A stretch of 47,186 nt of DNA, taken from NCBI GenBank assembly GCA_034111045.1, contig JAWUYA010000060.1, forward strand, positions 1 through 47,186, given 5' to 3'. Positions 1-9,042 of the stretch are shown here, one piece after another. Numbering within the stretch: position 1 is the first letter of the stretch; each line of letters begins with the position of its first letter. The position numbers were made by a program, and so were the translations under genes. A model generated the notes under the pieces. It saw only the letters and a list, made by a program, of their open reading frames with translations, was not told the DNA's origin and ran no database searches. Origin of the DNA: JALJPB01 sp034111045 (GTDB lineage Bacteria > Pseudomonadota > Gammaproteobacteria > Enterobacterales > Alteromonadaceae).

Positions 1-53
1 GCTAAATTTTCAATAAATATGGTTTTAACAAAAATACTTAAATAATGTTCCAT
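1..53 (-). CDS. nqrE: Na+-translocating NADH:quinone reductase subunit E (N-terminal fragment)
   Basis: The complement of the first 53 bases opens with ATG and reads MEHYLSIFVKTIFIENLA. This is the conserved start of NqrE, a membrane subunit of Na+-NQR that shares a 2Fe-2S centre with NqrD. Only about 17 codons are in the window and the rest lies beyond the left edge. The start is 4 nt downstream of the nqrD stop, as expected for the fifth gene of an nqrABCDEF operon. The fragment is short, so the call rests on the residue match plus the gene order. Both agree well. Confidence 0.9.
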   Translation of the reverse strand, partial: MEHYLSIFVKTIFIENL

Positions 54-57
54 GAAG

Positions 58-681
58 CTAATCCTTCTCTACTTGTTCTGGTTTCCACTGACGAATAGCC
101 CAGATGATTAAACCAATAATGAAGAATGAACTAAAGGGTAAAACTAATAAGCCATTCCCTTGATACCAACCATCGTTTTGAATTAACTTAAAAATTTCAA
201 AACCAAATAAAGTACCAAAACCAAATAATTCACGGAAAAAAGCCACCACCATTAACACAGCGCCATAACCTAAACCGTTACCAATACCATCTAAAAAGCT
301 GACGCCTGGTTTTTCCTTCATTGCAAAAGCTTCGGCACGGCCCATGACAATACAGTTAGTAATGATCAAACCAATAAACACCGAAAGTTCTTTCGATAAT
401 TGATAAGAAAACGCTTTAAGTACTTGGTCAACAACAATGACTAGCGAGGCAATAATAGCCATTTGCACAATAATACGCACACTGGATGGAATATGGTGAC
501 GAATAACTGAGATAAAGAAATTCGAAAAACCGGTGACTAGCATTACCGCAACAGTCATAACAAGAGCATTGGCCATTGAGCTGGTTACCGCTAAAGCAGA
601 ACAAACACCCAGTACTTGCAATGCGATAGGGTTGTTATCAACAACAGGTCCAAACAGGACTTTTTTAGTATCTGAAGCCAT
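58..681 (-). CDS. nqrD: Na+-translocating NADH:quinone reductase subunit D
   Basis: This 207-residue integral membrane subunit of the sodium-pumping NADH:ubiquinone oxidoreductase has about six hydrophobic helices. Two cysteines are in the places known to matter: C27 in LGVCSAL and C110 in ITNCIVMG. They match the Vibrio NqrD cysteines that, with two from NqrE, hold an intramembrane 2Fe-2S cluster between the cytoplasmic and periplasmic redox carriers. The length is normal for the family. Its ATG overlaps the nqrC stop (TAATG, 1 nt), so translation is probably coupled. It belongs to the nqrABCDE(F) operon transcribed leftward. Confidence 0.97.
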   Translation of the reverse strand: MASDTKKVLFGPVVDNNPIALQVLGVCSALAVTSSMANALVMTVAVMLVTGFSNFFISVIRHHIPSSVRIIVQMAIIASLVIVVDQVLKAFSYQLSKELSVFIGLIITNCIVMGRAEAFAMKEKPGVSFLDGIGNGLGYGAVLMVVAFFRELFGFGTLFGFEIFKLIQNDGWYQGNGLLVLPFSSFFIIGLIIWAIRQWKPEQVEKD

Positions 682-1487
682 TAGTTCAAACCTCCATCAC
701 GAAACTTAGTAATAAATGGCCCATAGCCTTCATCACCTAACCAAAAATGTAAAGTATACTCCACGCCATTACTGGTTAATGTAGCTCCGGATAAGCCATC
801 AACACCGTGAATATCACCTGCTTTAGCCCCGCCTTTAATAACTTTAATCGCTATTTCGCCTTTATCGTTAAACATTTTTTTACCTGGCCATAAAGCTTTC
901 CACCTAGGGTTAAGCACTTCTGCGCCCAAACCAGGAGTTTCCTTTAAGTCAGAATAAATAACACTGCGAACTGTATTTAAGTCTGGAGCTAAACCAAGAT
1001 AACCATACATTAGATCCCATAATCCTGAACCGACAATAGGTAATACCATAGTATGTAGTTGTCCTTGGTCATTATTAACTAAGTAAACAACCGCATGATT
1101 AGCTCGGCGGTTAATACCGGCAATATCATTGACAGGTTTTGCACTTTTAGCAAGATTACGAGCGTCAGCACGTTCATCAAAAATATCAGTATTACCTTCA
1201 ATAATTGACCCTGAGTCTAGGTCAATCATTTTTGCCTCGACATATTTTTCGAAGGTAGCAACGATACTTTTGGGTTCACTACCTGACGCTTTAATGTTTT
1301 CGGTCTTTAACGCTAACGTTAATAAACCAGAAGCTTCAAGAATTTTAGTTTGCTTATCAAGTAATTTATTGGCTTGTTGTAACGGTTTTAAACTACTCGC
1401 AGCAATAGACACTAATGCAGCACAAACCAAACAAACTAAAAATACAAATCCGATAGTTTTAATGGGAGTTTCTTTTTTACTAGACAT
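681..1487 (-). CDS. nqrC: Na+-translocating NADH:quinone reductase subunit C (FMN-binding)
   Basis: NqrC is a periplasmic electron-carrying subunit anchored by one N-terminal helix (about residues 10-30) and carrying covalently bound FMN. The flavinylation motif SGATLT is at residues 233-238. In this family the threonine of SGAT (T236 here) takes the flavin, added by the ApbE transferase, which is not in this window. I start the gene at 1487, giving 268 residues that begin MSSKKETPIK. An upstream in-frame start at 1547 would add 20 residues unlike any NqrC and lies deep inside nqrB. The chosen ATG overlaps the nqrB end by 8 nt. Confidence 0.96.
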   Translation of the reverse strand: MSSKKETPIKTIGFVFLVCLVCAALVSIAASSLKPLQQANKLLDKQTKILEASGLLTLALKTENIKASGSEPKSIVATFEKYVEAKMIDLDSGSIIEGNTDIFDERADARNLAKSAKPVNDIAGINRRANHAVVYLVNNDQGQLHTMVLPIVGSGLWDLMYGYLGLAPDLNTVRSVIYSDLKETPGLGAEVLNPRWKALWPGKKMFNDKGEIAIKVIKGGAKAGDIHGVDGLSGATLTSNGVEYTLHFWLGDEGYGPFITKFRDGGLN

Positions 1488-2691
1488 GGCGAGCAAGCCT
1501 CCGTTTGATATTCCCTTGAACAACAAAATAGTCGAAAAGAGGGGCAAATAAGTTAGCGAATAAAATGGCTAACATTATGCCTTCCGGATATGCGGGGTTA
1601 ACAACACGTATAAGTACAACCATCACACCCACTAATGCACCAAACCAGTATTTACCTGTGTTGGTAAATGACATAGTGACAGGGTCTGTGGCCATAAACA
1701 TCATACCGAAAGCAAAACCGCCGGTGACTAAATGCCAATACCATGGCATAGCGAACATAGCGTTAGTATCACTACCAATGGTGTTAAAAAGTAATGAAGT
1801 AAACACCATGCCAGCAAAGACACTTAACACGATACGCCATGAAGCAATACCTTTATAAAGAATGTATGCACCACCAAGGAAGATAGCTGCGGTTGATACT
1901 TCACCGACTGAACCAGGAATAAAGCCCCAGAAGGCATTCCACCAATCGGTATTAATGGCAAAATCAACTGAACCAGGAACTGCTGCTGCAACACCACTCA
2001 AGATTGTTGCGCCTGAGTATCCATCAACGGCAACCCAAACTGCATCACCTGATATTTCAGTTGGGTAAGCGAAGAATAAAAACGCACGCCCCGCTAATGC
2101 CGGGTTTAAGAAGTTTTTACCGGTTCCACCAAATATTTCTTTAGCAATAACAATACCGAAAGTAATACCGATAGCGACTTGCCATAAAGGAATAGTTGCA
2201 GGAAGAATCAAAGCGAATAAAATTGAGCTAACAAAGAAGCCTTCGTTAACTTCATGCTTACGAACACTAGCAAAAAGCACTTCCCAGAAACCACCGACAA
2301 TAAAGGTGACCGCATATATCGGTAGGAAAAAAACAGCCCCGTATAGCATCATGCTAAACCAGCTAGCATCAGCACTTAACGCACCGCCCAAAAGGGTAAA
2401 TAAACCCGTTTGCCAATTATCAGCCAAAGCATAACCGTTAGTAAGCGCTTCAACCGCTTGATAACCAATGTTGTACATGCCAAAGAACATCGCTGGAAAA
2501 ACAGCCAACCACACAGTGATCATGATACGTTTTAAGTCGATACTATCGCGAACGTGAGTTTTACCTTTGTTCACTTTACCGGGAGTAAATAAACCGGTGG
2601 CAACGGCTTCATAGAGTGCGTACCACGTTTCTAGCTTACCGCCTTTTTCAAAATGCGGTTCAATACTTTCAATAAACTTTTGCAAGCCCAT
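1480..2691 (-). CDS. nqrB: Na+-translocating NADH:quinone reductase subunit B (FMN-binding)
   Basis: NqrB is the large membrane subunit of Na+-NQR, 403 residues with roughly ten hydrophobic helices. In characterised enzymes it carries a covalent FMN and riboflavin and forms part of the sodium path. The flavinylation motif DGYSGAT ends at T229, equivalent to T236 of the Vibrio enzyme. The N-terminus (MGLQKFIESIEPHFEKGGKL) is typical. The start is 2 nt beyond the nqrA stop, and the 3' end overlaps nqrC by 8 nt, so the genes are tightly packed. With nqrC it creates a need for the flavin transferase ApbE encoded elsewhere. Confidence 0.98.
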   Translation of the reverse strand: MGLQKFIESIEPHFEKGGKLETWYALYEAVATGLFTPGKVNKGKTHVRDSIDLKRIMITVWLAVFPAMFFGMYNIGYQAVEALTNGYALADNWQTGLFTLLGGALSADASWFSMMLYGAVFFLPIYAVTFIVGGFWEVLFASVRKHEVNEGFFVSSILFALILPATIPLWQVAIGITFGIVIAKEIFGGTGKNFLNPALAGRAFLFFAYPTEISGDAVWVAVDGYSGATILSGVAAAVPGSVDFAINTDWWNAFWGFIPGSVGEVSTAAIFLGGAYILYKGIASWRIVLSVFAGMVFTSLLFNTIGSDTNAMFAMPWYWHLVTGGFAFGMMFMATDPVTMSFTNTGKYWFGALVGVMVVLIRVVNPAYPEGIMLAILFANLFAPLFDYFVVQGNIKRRLARHV

Positions 2692-2693
2692 GA

Positions 2694-4031
2694 CTAACCT
2701 TCCTTCTCAATTGTGGTTAGGCAATCACGAAGGAAAACGCCGTAGTCTGTTTTGCCTGGGCAAACAAACGTACATAAGGCTAAATCCTCTTCATCAAGCT
2801 CTAAGGCACCAAGTTGTTGCGCACTGTCGGTATCACCGGCAACTAAATCACGCAAGAACAGGGTAGGTAAAATATCTAAAGGCATCACACGTTCAAAGTT
2901 ACCAATCGGCACCATGGCACGTTCACTACCGTTGGTCGTTGTTGTCATGTTGAATAATTTTTTAGGGAAAAAATGCGACATATAAGCACGGGTCACAGAA
3001 AATTTATTGGCTCCGGGATACATATAACCAATAAATTCTTTATCACGACCTTCTGCGATTAAAGAAAGTTGTAGGTGGTAACGACCTAAATAGCCGTGTA
3101 CTTTACTTGCTTCAGAACCCAGTAAAACTGAGCCAGAAATAACACGCAATTCACCATCATTTGCTTCACCAGCAATAATATCGCTAGTACTTGCACCTAA
3201 CACTGTACGAATTAGACGAGGGTTTTTAGCTGCAGGGCCGCCAATTGAGATAACACGGGCATTATAAATTTCGCCAGTAATGAATAATTTACCATAAGCA
3301 ATAACGTCTTGATAACCTAAATGCCAAACAAATTTATCGGCACTGACGGGGTTCAAAAAATGAATATGCGTCCCCACTAAACCCGCAGGATGTTTGCCCG
3401 CAAACTCAGTAACCGTGACATTATCTTCAACCGGAATATTAGCCCCTGGTGCTTTATTGACAAACACTTGCCCGTCAGTTAAGCGAGTCAAAACAGCTAA
3501 CCCTTGTATAAAGGCCGCACTTTGCTCATTAATAATTATCTCAGGATTTGCCGCTAATGGATTGGTGTCCATTGCACTGACAAAAATCGCAGTTGGGGTG
3601 CTGTTAATCGCAGGAACTTTGCTAAATGGACGTGTACGTAACGCGGTCCATAAACCAGAGTCTACTAGGTTTTTAACTACGTCTTCACGGGCAATACCAC
3701 CAAGTTCATTGGCACCGTAGCTTTTGAATTTTTCTTGCGCATCACCATCTATTTCGATAACTACAGATTGTAAAACACGCTTTTCACCACGGTTAATTTC
3801 GGTAACAACACCGGCTGCTTGAGCTGTGAATTTAACGCCAGGATTTTTTTTATCTTCAAAAATCACTTGACCTTTTGCTACGCGATCGCCCACTTTTACA
3901 AACATGGTAGGTCGCATACCCACAAACTCTTCACCTAATGTTGCAACGGTTTTAATGGACGGACCATCATGGATTACCTGCTGGGGAGAACCGACGACAG
4001 GAACATCCAGACCTTTTTTTATTGTAATCAT
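2694..4031 (-). CDS. nqrA: Na+-translocating NADH:quinone reductase subunit A
   Basis: NqrA is the soluble cytoplasmic subunit of Na+-NQR and the first gene of the operon. The protein begins MITIKKGLDVPVVGSP, the standard NqrA opening, and has the expected length of 445 residues. An in-frame start 13 codons upstream (4070) gives a hydrophobic extension not found in the family, so I reject it. The preceding 460-nt gap holds the likely operon promoter. Na+-NQR couples NADH oxidation to Na+ export. This fits a marine organism, although the family also occurs in non-marine species. Confidence 0.97.
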   Translation of the reverse strand: MITIKKGLDVPVVGSPQQVIHDGPSIKTVATLGEEFVGMRPTMFVKVGDRVAKGQVIFEDKKNPGVKFTAQAAGVVTEINRGEKRVLQSVVIEIDGDAQEKFKSYGANELGGIAREDVVKNLVDSGLWTALRTRPFSKVPAINSTPTAIFVSAMDTNPLAANPEIIINEQSAAFIQGLAVLTRLTDGQVFVNKAPGANIPVEDNVTVTEFAGKHPAGLVGTHIHFLNPVSADKFVWHLGYQDVIAYGKLFITGEIYNARVISIGGPAAKNPRLIRTVLGASTSDIIAGEANDGELRVISGSVLLGSEASKVHGYLGRYHLQLSLIAEGRDKEFIGYMYPGANKFSVTRAYMSHFFPKKLFNMTTTTNGSERAMVPIGNFERVMPLDILPTLFLRDLVAGDTDSAQQLGALELDEEDLALCTFVCPGKTDYGVFLRDCLTTIEKEG

Positions 4032-4434
4032 AAACACATGCACTACTTTTGATGGGAGTATCAAAACCAAATCAACGTTATCGCATTGATTTACATTTAA
4101 AATATCAACAAGATAAAAGAATTATTGGTTTCAGTGTATATCAGTAGCAAACTTCATTTTTTATACAAGGTATAACCCCTGCATGTAAAAAAAAGACCTA
4201 CTGGCTCTAAATTAAAATTTCTGGCGCGATTCTAGCACAAAATTGGCTTTTTATTCTATGGGGAGCAGTAACTTTTCATGACAATTTTGACGATTAATTT
4301 TTTTTTGCCTGTTACACCCTCAAAATAAACCCAATCGCTATACTTATGGTGTTGGGCTTTAGTTAAAAATAGTATTGACCAACGTTAGTAAATCTTCTTT
4401 TAGTGTAACCAAAAGGTTATTTTTTCAATGAAAA
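4032..4434. other. Intergenic region upstream of the nqr operon
   Basis: About 400 nt between the nqrA start and the fabV terminator hold no convincing reading frame. The stretch is AT-rich with several A/T runs. It contains the candidate promoter listed separately and a short stem TAACC-AAAA-GGTTA followed by six T on the plus strand (about 4406-4425), with no plus-strand gene before it. A long 5' leader on the nqr transcript is possible. Confidence 0.5.
4229..4237 (-). promoter_or_regulatory. Candidate extended -10 promoter for nqrABCDE
   Basis: On the minus strand the sequence TGCTAGAAT matches the extended -10 pattern TGnTAnAAT, followed by a GC-rich start region (CGCGCC). It lies about 200 nt upstream of the nqrA ATG and points towards it. 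No good -35 box is seen at 16-18 nt spacing, which is tolerable for an extended -10 promoter. This is a pattern match only. Confidence 0.45.
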
Positions 4435-4471
4435 AAGGCGATAAACCATCATAATTAAGCTTTATCGCCTT
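4435..4471 (-). terminator. Intrinsic terminator after fabV
   Basis: An 11-bp perfect stem (AAGGCGATAAA at 4435-4445 with TTTATCGCCTT at 4461-4471) encloses a 15-nt loop. On the minus strand it runs into six T. It lies about 26 nt beyond the fabV stop, so it probably ends the fabV transcript before the nqr promoter. Confidence 0.85.
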
Positions 4472-4497
4472 AGGTTTTTATATTGTTAACCTGTGGT

Positions 4498-5688
4498 TTA
4501 ATCTAAATAATTAATCTCAACTAAAGGGCTTATATCGATATCATAGTCAACACCATCGACATTAAAACCAAACAATTTTAAGAATTCATGGTGGTAACTC
4601 GCATAATCGGTCAACTCATCAATAGTGTCAGTGTCCACCTTATTCCAAATATCTGTTACACGTTGCTGAACACTATCTTCAAGTTCTTTGTAATTTTGAC
4701 GATAACGATTCTTATCATCTAAACGAGGGGTTTGACTGTAAATATTTTCAATAAATAAATTTTGAATTTGCTCAATACACCCTTCGTAAGTACCATCAGC
4801 TTTCATTACCTTGAACATTGCCGAGATATATAATGGCATAATAGGAATAGCTGAACTCGCTTGCGTGACTACTGCATTTAATGAAGTAACATGTGCTTCA
4901 CCCTTGAGGTTAGCTGTCATTTCATTGATAGCGCCTGCTGCTCGGTCTAAATCTTCTTTTGCTTTACCAATAGTGGCTTTACCATAAATGGGCCAAGTTA
5001 ACTCTTTACCTATATAAGTATAAGCGACCGTTTTAAAACCTGAAGATAATACACCAGCATCATTTAGTGCGTTGATCCATAACTCCCAATCAGCCCCCCC
5101 CATCACATCAATAGTCCCTTGAATTTCTTCATCATTAGCTGCTTCGACTGAAACTTCATCAATAATGCGTTTTGAGGTGTTTAGATTTTTAGTGGTAACA
5201 CTTTGGCCAATGGGTTTTAATGTGGAAGAATAGACTTCACCGCTATCGGGATCGGTACGACGCGGAGAGGCTAAGCTATAAACGACCAAGTCAATTTCAC
5301 CCAACTCTTCTTTGATCATTTCAATAGCTTTAGCTTTTATTTCATGTGAAAAAGCATCGCCATTAATATTTTTTGACCAAATACCGGCTTCATCAGCCGC
5401 TTTTTGAAAAGCGGCAGTATTATACCAACCAGCAGAACCCGTTTTTCTCTCTGTTGGTGGTTTTTCAAAGAAAATACCCAGGGTTTTAGCTTGGTTACCA
5501 AAAGCTGCGGTAATACGTGTTGCTAAACCATAACCTGTAGATGAACCAATGACTAAAACATTTTTTGGTTTAAGGTCTGCTTGTGTTTGACTTTTCACAT
5601 GAGCAATTTGCTCATTGACATGTGCTTCACAGCCCACAGGATGTGCATTAGTACAAATAAAACCACGAATTTTTGGTTTGATAACCAT
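4498..5688 (-). CDS. fabV: Trans-2-enoyl-ACP/CoA reductase (NADH)
   Basis: FabV carries out the last reduction of each fatty-acid elongation cycle and is the triclosan-insensitive alternative to FabI. The protein has 396 residues and opens with the typical MVIKPKIRGFICTNAHPVGC. A nucleotide-binding GSSTGYG loop is at 48-54. The family's active-site pattern Y-X8-K is present as Y235 and K244, the same numbers as in the Vibrio enzyme. A Shine-Dalgarno-like AAAGG lies 7 nt before the ATG. The gene stands alone between two intergenic gaps and has its own terminator. I see no fabI in this window, so whether FabV is the only enoyl reductase is unknown. Confidence 0.97.
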   Translation of the reverse strand: MVIKPKIRGFICTNAHPVGCEAHVNEQIAHVKSQTQADLKPKNVLVIGSSTGYGLATRITAAFGNQAKTLGIFFEKPPTERKTGSAGWYNTAAFQKAADEAGIWSKNINGDAFSHEIKAKAIEMIKEELGEIDLVVYSLASPRRTDPDSGEVYSSTLKPIGQSVTTKNLNTSKRIIDEVSVEAANDEEIQGTIDVMGGADWELWINALNDAGVLSSGFKTVAYTYIGKELTWPIYGKATIGKAKEDLDRAAGAINEMTANLKGEAHVTSLNAVVTQASSAIPIMPLYISAMFKVMKADGTYEGCIEQIQNLFIENIYSQTPRLDDKNRYRQNYKELEDSVQQRVTDIWNKVDTDTIDELTDYASYHHEFLKLFGFNVDGVDYDIDISPLVEINYLD

Positions 5689-5859
5689 AATAAAACCTTT
5701 TATTTATAATAGGTTAGCTAAGATAAAACCTAGCGTTGACTATTAATGCTGAGAATTGACCAGTGTAATTGCTGCATAGTCTACTCTTGTTTTTCTTTTA
5801 AGAGGTACGAGCAGTTGAATTTAATTATTTTTCATAGTGTATAAATTTAAGTTACCGTA

Positions 5860-6960
5860 TTACCTATTTTTTAAATATTCCTTCAACGTTAAATTATTGT
5901 AAGCACGGATTTGAGTCATAAACTGACTATAAGACTGCCAGACTTTTGCAAAACCTGGATCATTACTCGCTTGCTCTATCATCACTTCTTGGGTAAATAT
6001 TTTGAGTTGTTGTAAAACTTCGGGAGGAAATTGACGGAGCTTAACTTGGTGTTTTTCAAGTAACACCTTTAACGCATTATTATTACGCGCATTATACTCG
6101 TCAAGTGTATCTTCATTTACCGCTCTAGCCGCTACTTCAATAATTTTTTGCAGGTCTTGGGGTAACGCATTAAATGCTTTTTCATTGATTAAAAACTCTA
6201 GCCCTGCCGAAGGTTCATGCCATACAGAAGTGTAGTAATATTCTGCTGCTTGGTAAAAGCCAAAGGCTAAATCATTATAAGGCCCTACCCATTCAGAAGC
6301 ATCAATAGCACCACTTTGCAAAGATGAAAAAATCTCACCTCCCGTTAAATTGACAGGAATAGCACCTGCTTTTTTAAGGACATCACCACCTAAGCCAGGA
6401 ATACGCATTTTAAGACCTTTTAAGTCATCAATGCTATTAATTTCTTTTTTAAACCAACCACCAAACTGTGGGCCAGTATTACCACCCGCCATAGGAATAA
6501 TACCAAACGGTTTATATTGTTCGCGCCATAACGCTAATCCGCCACCGTAATGTAACCAAGCATTTAATTCAGTTGCCGTCATCCCAAAAGGTAGCGCTCC
6601 AAAAAGAGGTGAAGCCGGTATTTTGCCTTTCCAATAATACGAGCCACTGTGGCCCATTTGCACCGTTCCTTGAGATACACTATCAAACACTTCAAAGCCT
6701 GGGACTAATTCGCCCGCACCATAAACTTTTATCGTTAAACGCCCGCCACTCATTTCATTAACATAATTAGCAAATTTTTCTGGTGCCATACCTAACCCAG
6801 GGAAGTTTTTTGGCCAAGAGGTCACCATTTTCCATTGATAAGTTTGAGCAGGCGCTACTTGGGTAGTAACATGCTTTGTTTGTTCTTTTGTGCAAGCACT
6901 CACCAGAAAAACCAGTGAAGCTAGAGTGAATAACGCTTTGTTCAATAACTTTGTCTTCAT
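5860..6960 (-). CDS. dctP: TRAP transporter substrate-binding protein (DctP/TakP-like), predicted lipoprotein
   Basis: This 366-residue extracytoplasmic solute receptor belongs to a tripartite ATP-independent transporter. Residues 27-366 resemble the TakP/mannitol-chloroaromatic branch (KMVTSWPKNFPG near the mature N-terminus, then the central GLKMRIPGLGG and SEWVGPYND segments). Members of that branch bind 2-oxo acids or other carboxylates, so the substrate here cannot be named. The signal sequence ends in a lipobox, LVSAC with Cys23. This points to a membrane-anchored receptor, where most Gram-negative TRAP receptors are free in the periplasm. It is the last gene of the dctQ-dctM-dctP operon, 30 nt after dctM. 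Confidence 0.92.
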   Translation of the reverse strand: MKTKLLNKALFTLASLVFLVSACTKEQTKHVTTQVAPAQTYQWKMVTSWPKNFPGLGMAPEKFANYVNEMSGGRLTIKVYGAGELVPGFEVFDSVSQGTVQMGHSGSYYWKGKIPASPLFGALPFGMTATELNAWLHYGGGLALWREQYKPFGIIPMAGGNTGPQFGGWFKKEINSIDDLKGLKMRIPGLGGDVLKKAGAIPVNLTGGEIFSSLQSGAIDASEWVGPYNDLAFGFYQAAEYYYTSVWHEPSAGLEFLINEKAFNALPQDLQKIIEVAARAVNEDTLDEYNARNNNALKVLLEKHQVKLRQFPPEVLQQLKIFTQEVMIEQASNDPGFAKVWQSYSQFMTQIRAYNNLTLKEYLKNR

Positions 6961-6990
6961 TATTATTTCCCTGTTAAAGCTTTTCGTGTA

Positions 6991-8376
6991 TTAACCATAG
7001 ATAAAACTAGGTAACCAAGTAATTAACTCAGGCCAAACGGCAAGAGTGATGAGTAATATAAGTTGGATAACAATAAAAGGAATGACCCCACGATAAATAT
7101 CAGCCGTTTGGATCGCTTTATCTGCCACCCCTCTTAAATAAAATAACGCAAAACCAAACGGTGGCGTTAAAAATGAGGTTTGTAAATTAATGGCTATCAT
7201 AATACCTAGCCAAATGGGATCAAGTCCCATCGCTAATAAAATAGGGGCTACAATAGGTACTACCACAAAAGTAATTTCAATAAAATCTAAAATAAAACCT
7301 AAAAGGAAAATCAGCAGCATAACGATCAGTGTTGCACCAATTACACCGCCCGGCATTTGCTCAAACACACCTTGAATAAGCTCTTCACCACCAAAACCTC
7401 GAAAAACCAGCGAAAACAAACTAGCGCCAATAAGAATTAGAAATACCATAGAGGTGATTTTTGTCGTGTTTTGCATTACTGCGGTTAAATTTTTTCGGGT
7501 GAGCTGTTTTTGCCACACGGCTAAGAGTGTCGCTCCCATAGCGCCAACACCCGCAGCTTCGGTAGGTGTTGCAAAACCCAATAAAATGGAGCCAAGAACA
7601 ATAAACATTAATAATAACGGAGGAAATAATGCGGTTAGCATTAATTTGAATGTTGATTGTTCTCCTGATATTTCAGCAAGATCCTTTTCACTAAGTTTAG
7701 GGACACTTTGCGGCTTGAATACCGCCATAGCGATGCAATATAAAAGATAAAAGCCAACTAAAATCATTCCAGGAATGACAGCGCCAGCAAAAAGGTCACC
7801 TACGGTAACGGTTTTAGGGTTAAAAATCCCCATCGTTAATTGAGCTTTTTGATAAGCACTAGAGAGTACATCACCTAAAAGGACTAATGCAATAGATGGT
7901 GGAATAATTTGACCGAGAGTACCTGTTGCACAAATAAGACCGGAAGAAAATGTGGGGCTATACCCTCTTTTAAGCATAGTGGGTAGAGATAACAAGCCCA
8001 TAGTGACTACAGTCGCACCAACTATACCGGTACTTGCCGCCAGCAACATACCCACTAATGTGACTGAAATAGCTAATCCGCCATTAAACCGTCCAAAAAG
8101 AAATGACATGGCATTAAGTAAATTATCAGCAATTTTTGAACGCTCTAACATTGATCCCATAAAAATAAATAACGGTACGGCTAATAACGTTTGATTATTA
8201 ATAATGCCAAATATCCGACTAGGAAATGCACCTAAAAAAGCCACATCAAAGATATCAAACAAGCTACCAACACCAGCAAATAATAATGCGGTTCCCGCTA
8301 AAGAAAAGGCCACAGGGTAACCAAAAAGCAAGACAAAACATACAACGACAAACATGACAATTGAAATATATTCCAT
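6991..8376 (-). CDS. dctM: TRAP transporter large permease (DctM)
   Basis: This is the large membrane subunit of the TRAP transporter, 461 residues with about twelve or more hydrophobic helices. It forms the cation-coupled transport channel, and TRAP systems use the sodium or proton gradient rather than ATP. Conserved family features include the N-terminal VAFSLAGTALLFAG segment, SSGLICATGTLGQIIPPSI around the first half, and FLTPPFGFALFYLRG near the end. The start codon overlaps the dctQ stop (TAATG), so the two membrane subunits are translationally coupled. With Na+-NQR next door, Na+-driven uptake is plausible but not shown. Confidence 0.95.
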   Translation of the reverse strand: MEYISIVMFVVVCFVLLFGYPVAFSLAGTALLFAGVGSLFDIFDVAFLGAFPSRIFGIINNQTLLAVPLFIFMGSMLERSKIADNLLNAMSFLFGRFNGGLAISVTLVGMLLAASTGIVGATVVTMGLLSLPTMLKRGYSPTFSSGLICATGTLGQIIPPSIALVLLGDVLSSAYQKAQLTMGIFNPKTVTVGDLFAGAVIPGMILVGFYLLYCIAMAVFKPQSVPKLSEKDLAEISGEQSTFKLMLTALFPPLLLMFIVLGSILLGFATPTEAAGVGAMGATLLAVWQKQLTRKNLTAVMQNTTKITSMVFLILIGASLFSLVFRGFGGEELIQGVFEQMPGGVIGATLIVMLLIFLLGFILDFIEITFVVVPIVAPILLAMGLDPIWLGIMIAINLQTSFLTPPFGFALFYLRGVADKAIQTADIYRGVIPFIVIQLILLITLAVWPELITWLPSFIYG

Positions 8377-8939
8377 TAGTTAGTCTCCACCTCAGATGCT
8401 AGTTCTTTTGCAACAACGTCATCGATTAAGACTAAGATATTTCGACCAATTTCAGCAATCCCTTGCATTGATAAAGTCAGCGCTAATACCAGTAAATAAC
8501 TTTTCATTAAATAAACTAAAGGTAACCCACCAGCTTCAGGCGATTTCTCTAATATTCGCCACGCCGTAGCAACATATTCAAGGCTAATAAATAAAATAAA
8601 AATACAAACAGGGAGTAATAAAAAAATGCCGCCAAAGATATTAACTAATGCCTTTTTTTTAGTTGAAAATTTTTGATAAAAAATATCAACACGAACATGT
8701 CCATCTGATTTAAAGGTATAAGCTGCGCCAAACATAAAGATCAAACCATGAAAATAAAGCACGAGCTCTTGCATAGCAATCGAACCGATATTAAAACCAT
8801 AGCGCATGACAACAATAATAAAAGTCAATAACACCATCAGTAAGGTTAACCATGAAATAACTTTACCAATAGTCTCAGTAAATCTATCTATGACTCTCAC
8901 CATTACAGTGAGTTTATGAATTAAGCCAGTTGGTGGCAT
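8376..8939 (-). CDS. dctQ: TRAP transporter small permease (DctQ)
   Basis: This is the small four-helix membrane subunit of the TRAP transporter, first gene of the operon. Hydrophobic segments are centred near residues 30, 70, 105 and 145. Family features VMRYGFNIGS and the FGAAYTFKSDGHVRVDIFY region are present. I place the start at 8939 (187 residues, beginning MPPTGLIHKL) because GAGGG lies 5 nt before it. An in-frame ATG at 8954 adds five residues but has only A/T-rich sequence ahead of it. The order small permease, large permease, receptor differs from the common receptor-first order. Confidence 0.92.
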   Translation of the reverse strand: MPPTGLIHKLTVMVRVIDRFTETIGKVISWLTLLMVLLTFIIVVMRYGFNIGSIAMQELVLYFHGLIFMFGAAYTFKSDGHVRVDIFYQKFSTKKKALVNIFGGIFLLLPVCIFILFISLEYVATAWRILEKSPEAGGLPLVYLMKSYLLVLALTLSMQGIAEIGRNILVLIDDVVAKELASEVETN

Positions 8940-9042
8940 TAGGGCCCTCGACATTTATTATTATTATTTTAGCAACAGATAAATAGCAGAAATTGTTTAA
9001 AAAAGGAATAAGTTAATGGAAAATTCAAAGTAAACTATTCGT

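Noticed and set aside
1488..1547. Longer nqrC start with 20 extra residues
   Set aside because: The extension overlaps nqrB by 68 nt and is unlike NqrC N-termini. The internal ATG at 1487 fits the family.
1129..1551. 140-codon plus-strand open frame across nqrC
   Set aside because: It lies fully antisense to the well-supported nqrC/nqrB genes, its product resembles nothing I know, and its openness follows from the codon pattern of the real gene.
4032..4070. Longer nqrA start (13 extra residues)
   Set aside because: NqrA proteins begin at MITIKKGLD. The extension is hydrophobic and unsupported.
4406..4425. Plus-strand terminator in the nqrA-fabV gap
   Set aside because: The stem is only 5 bp of mostly A/T pairs and there is no plus-strand gene upstream to terminate.
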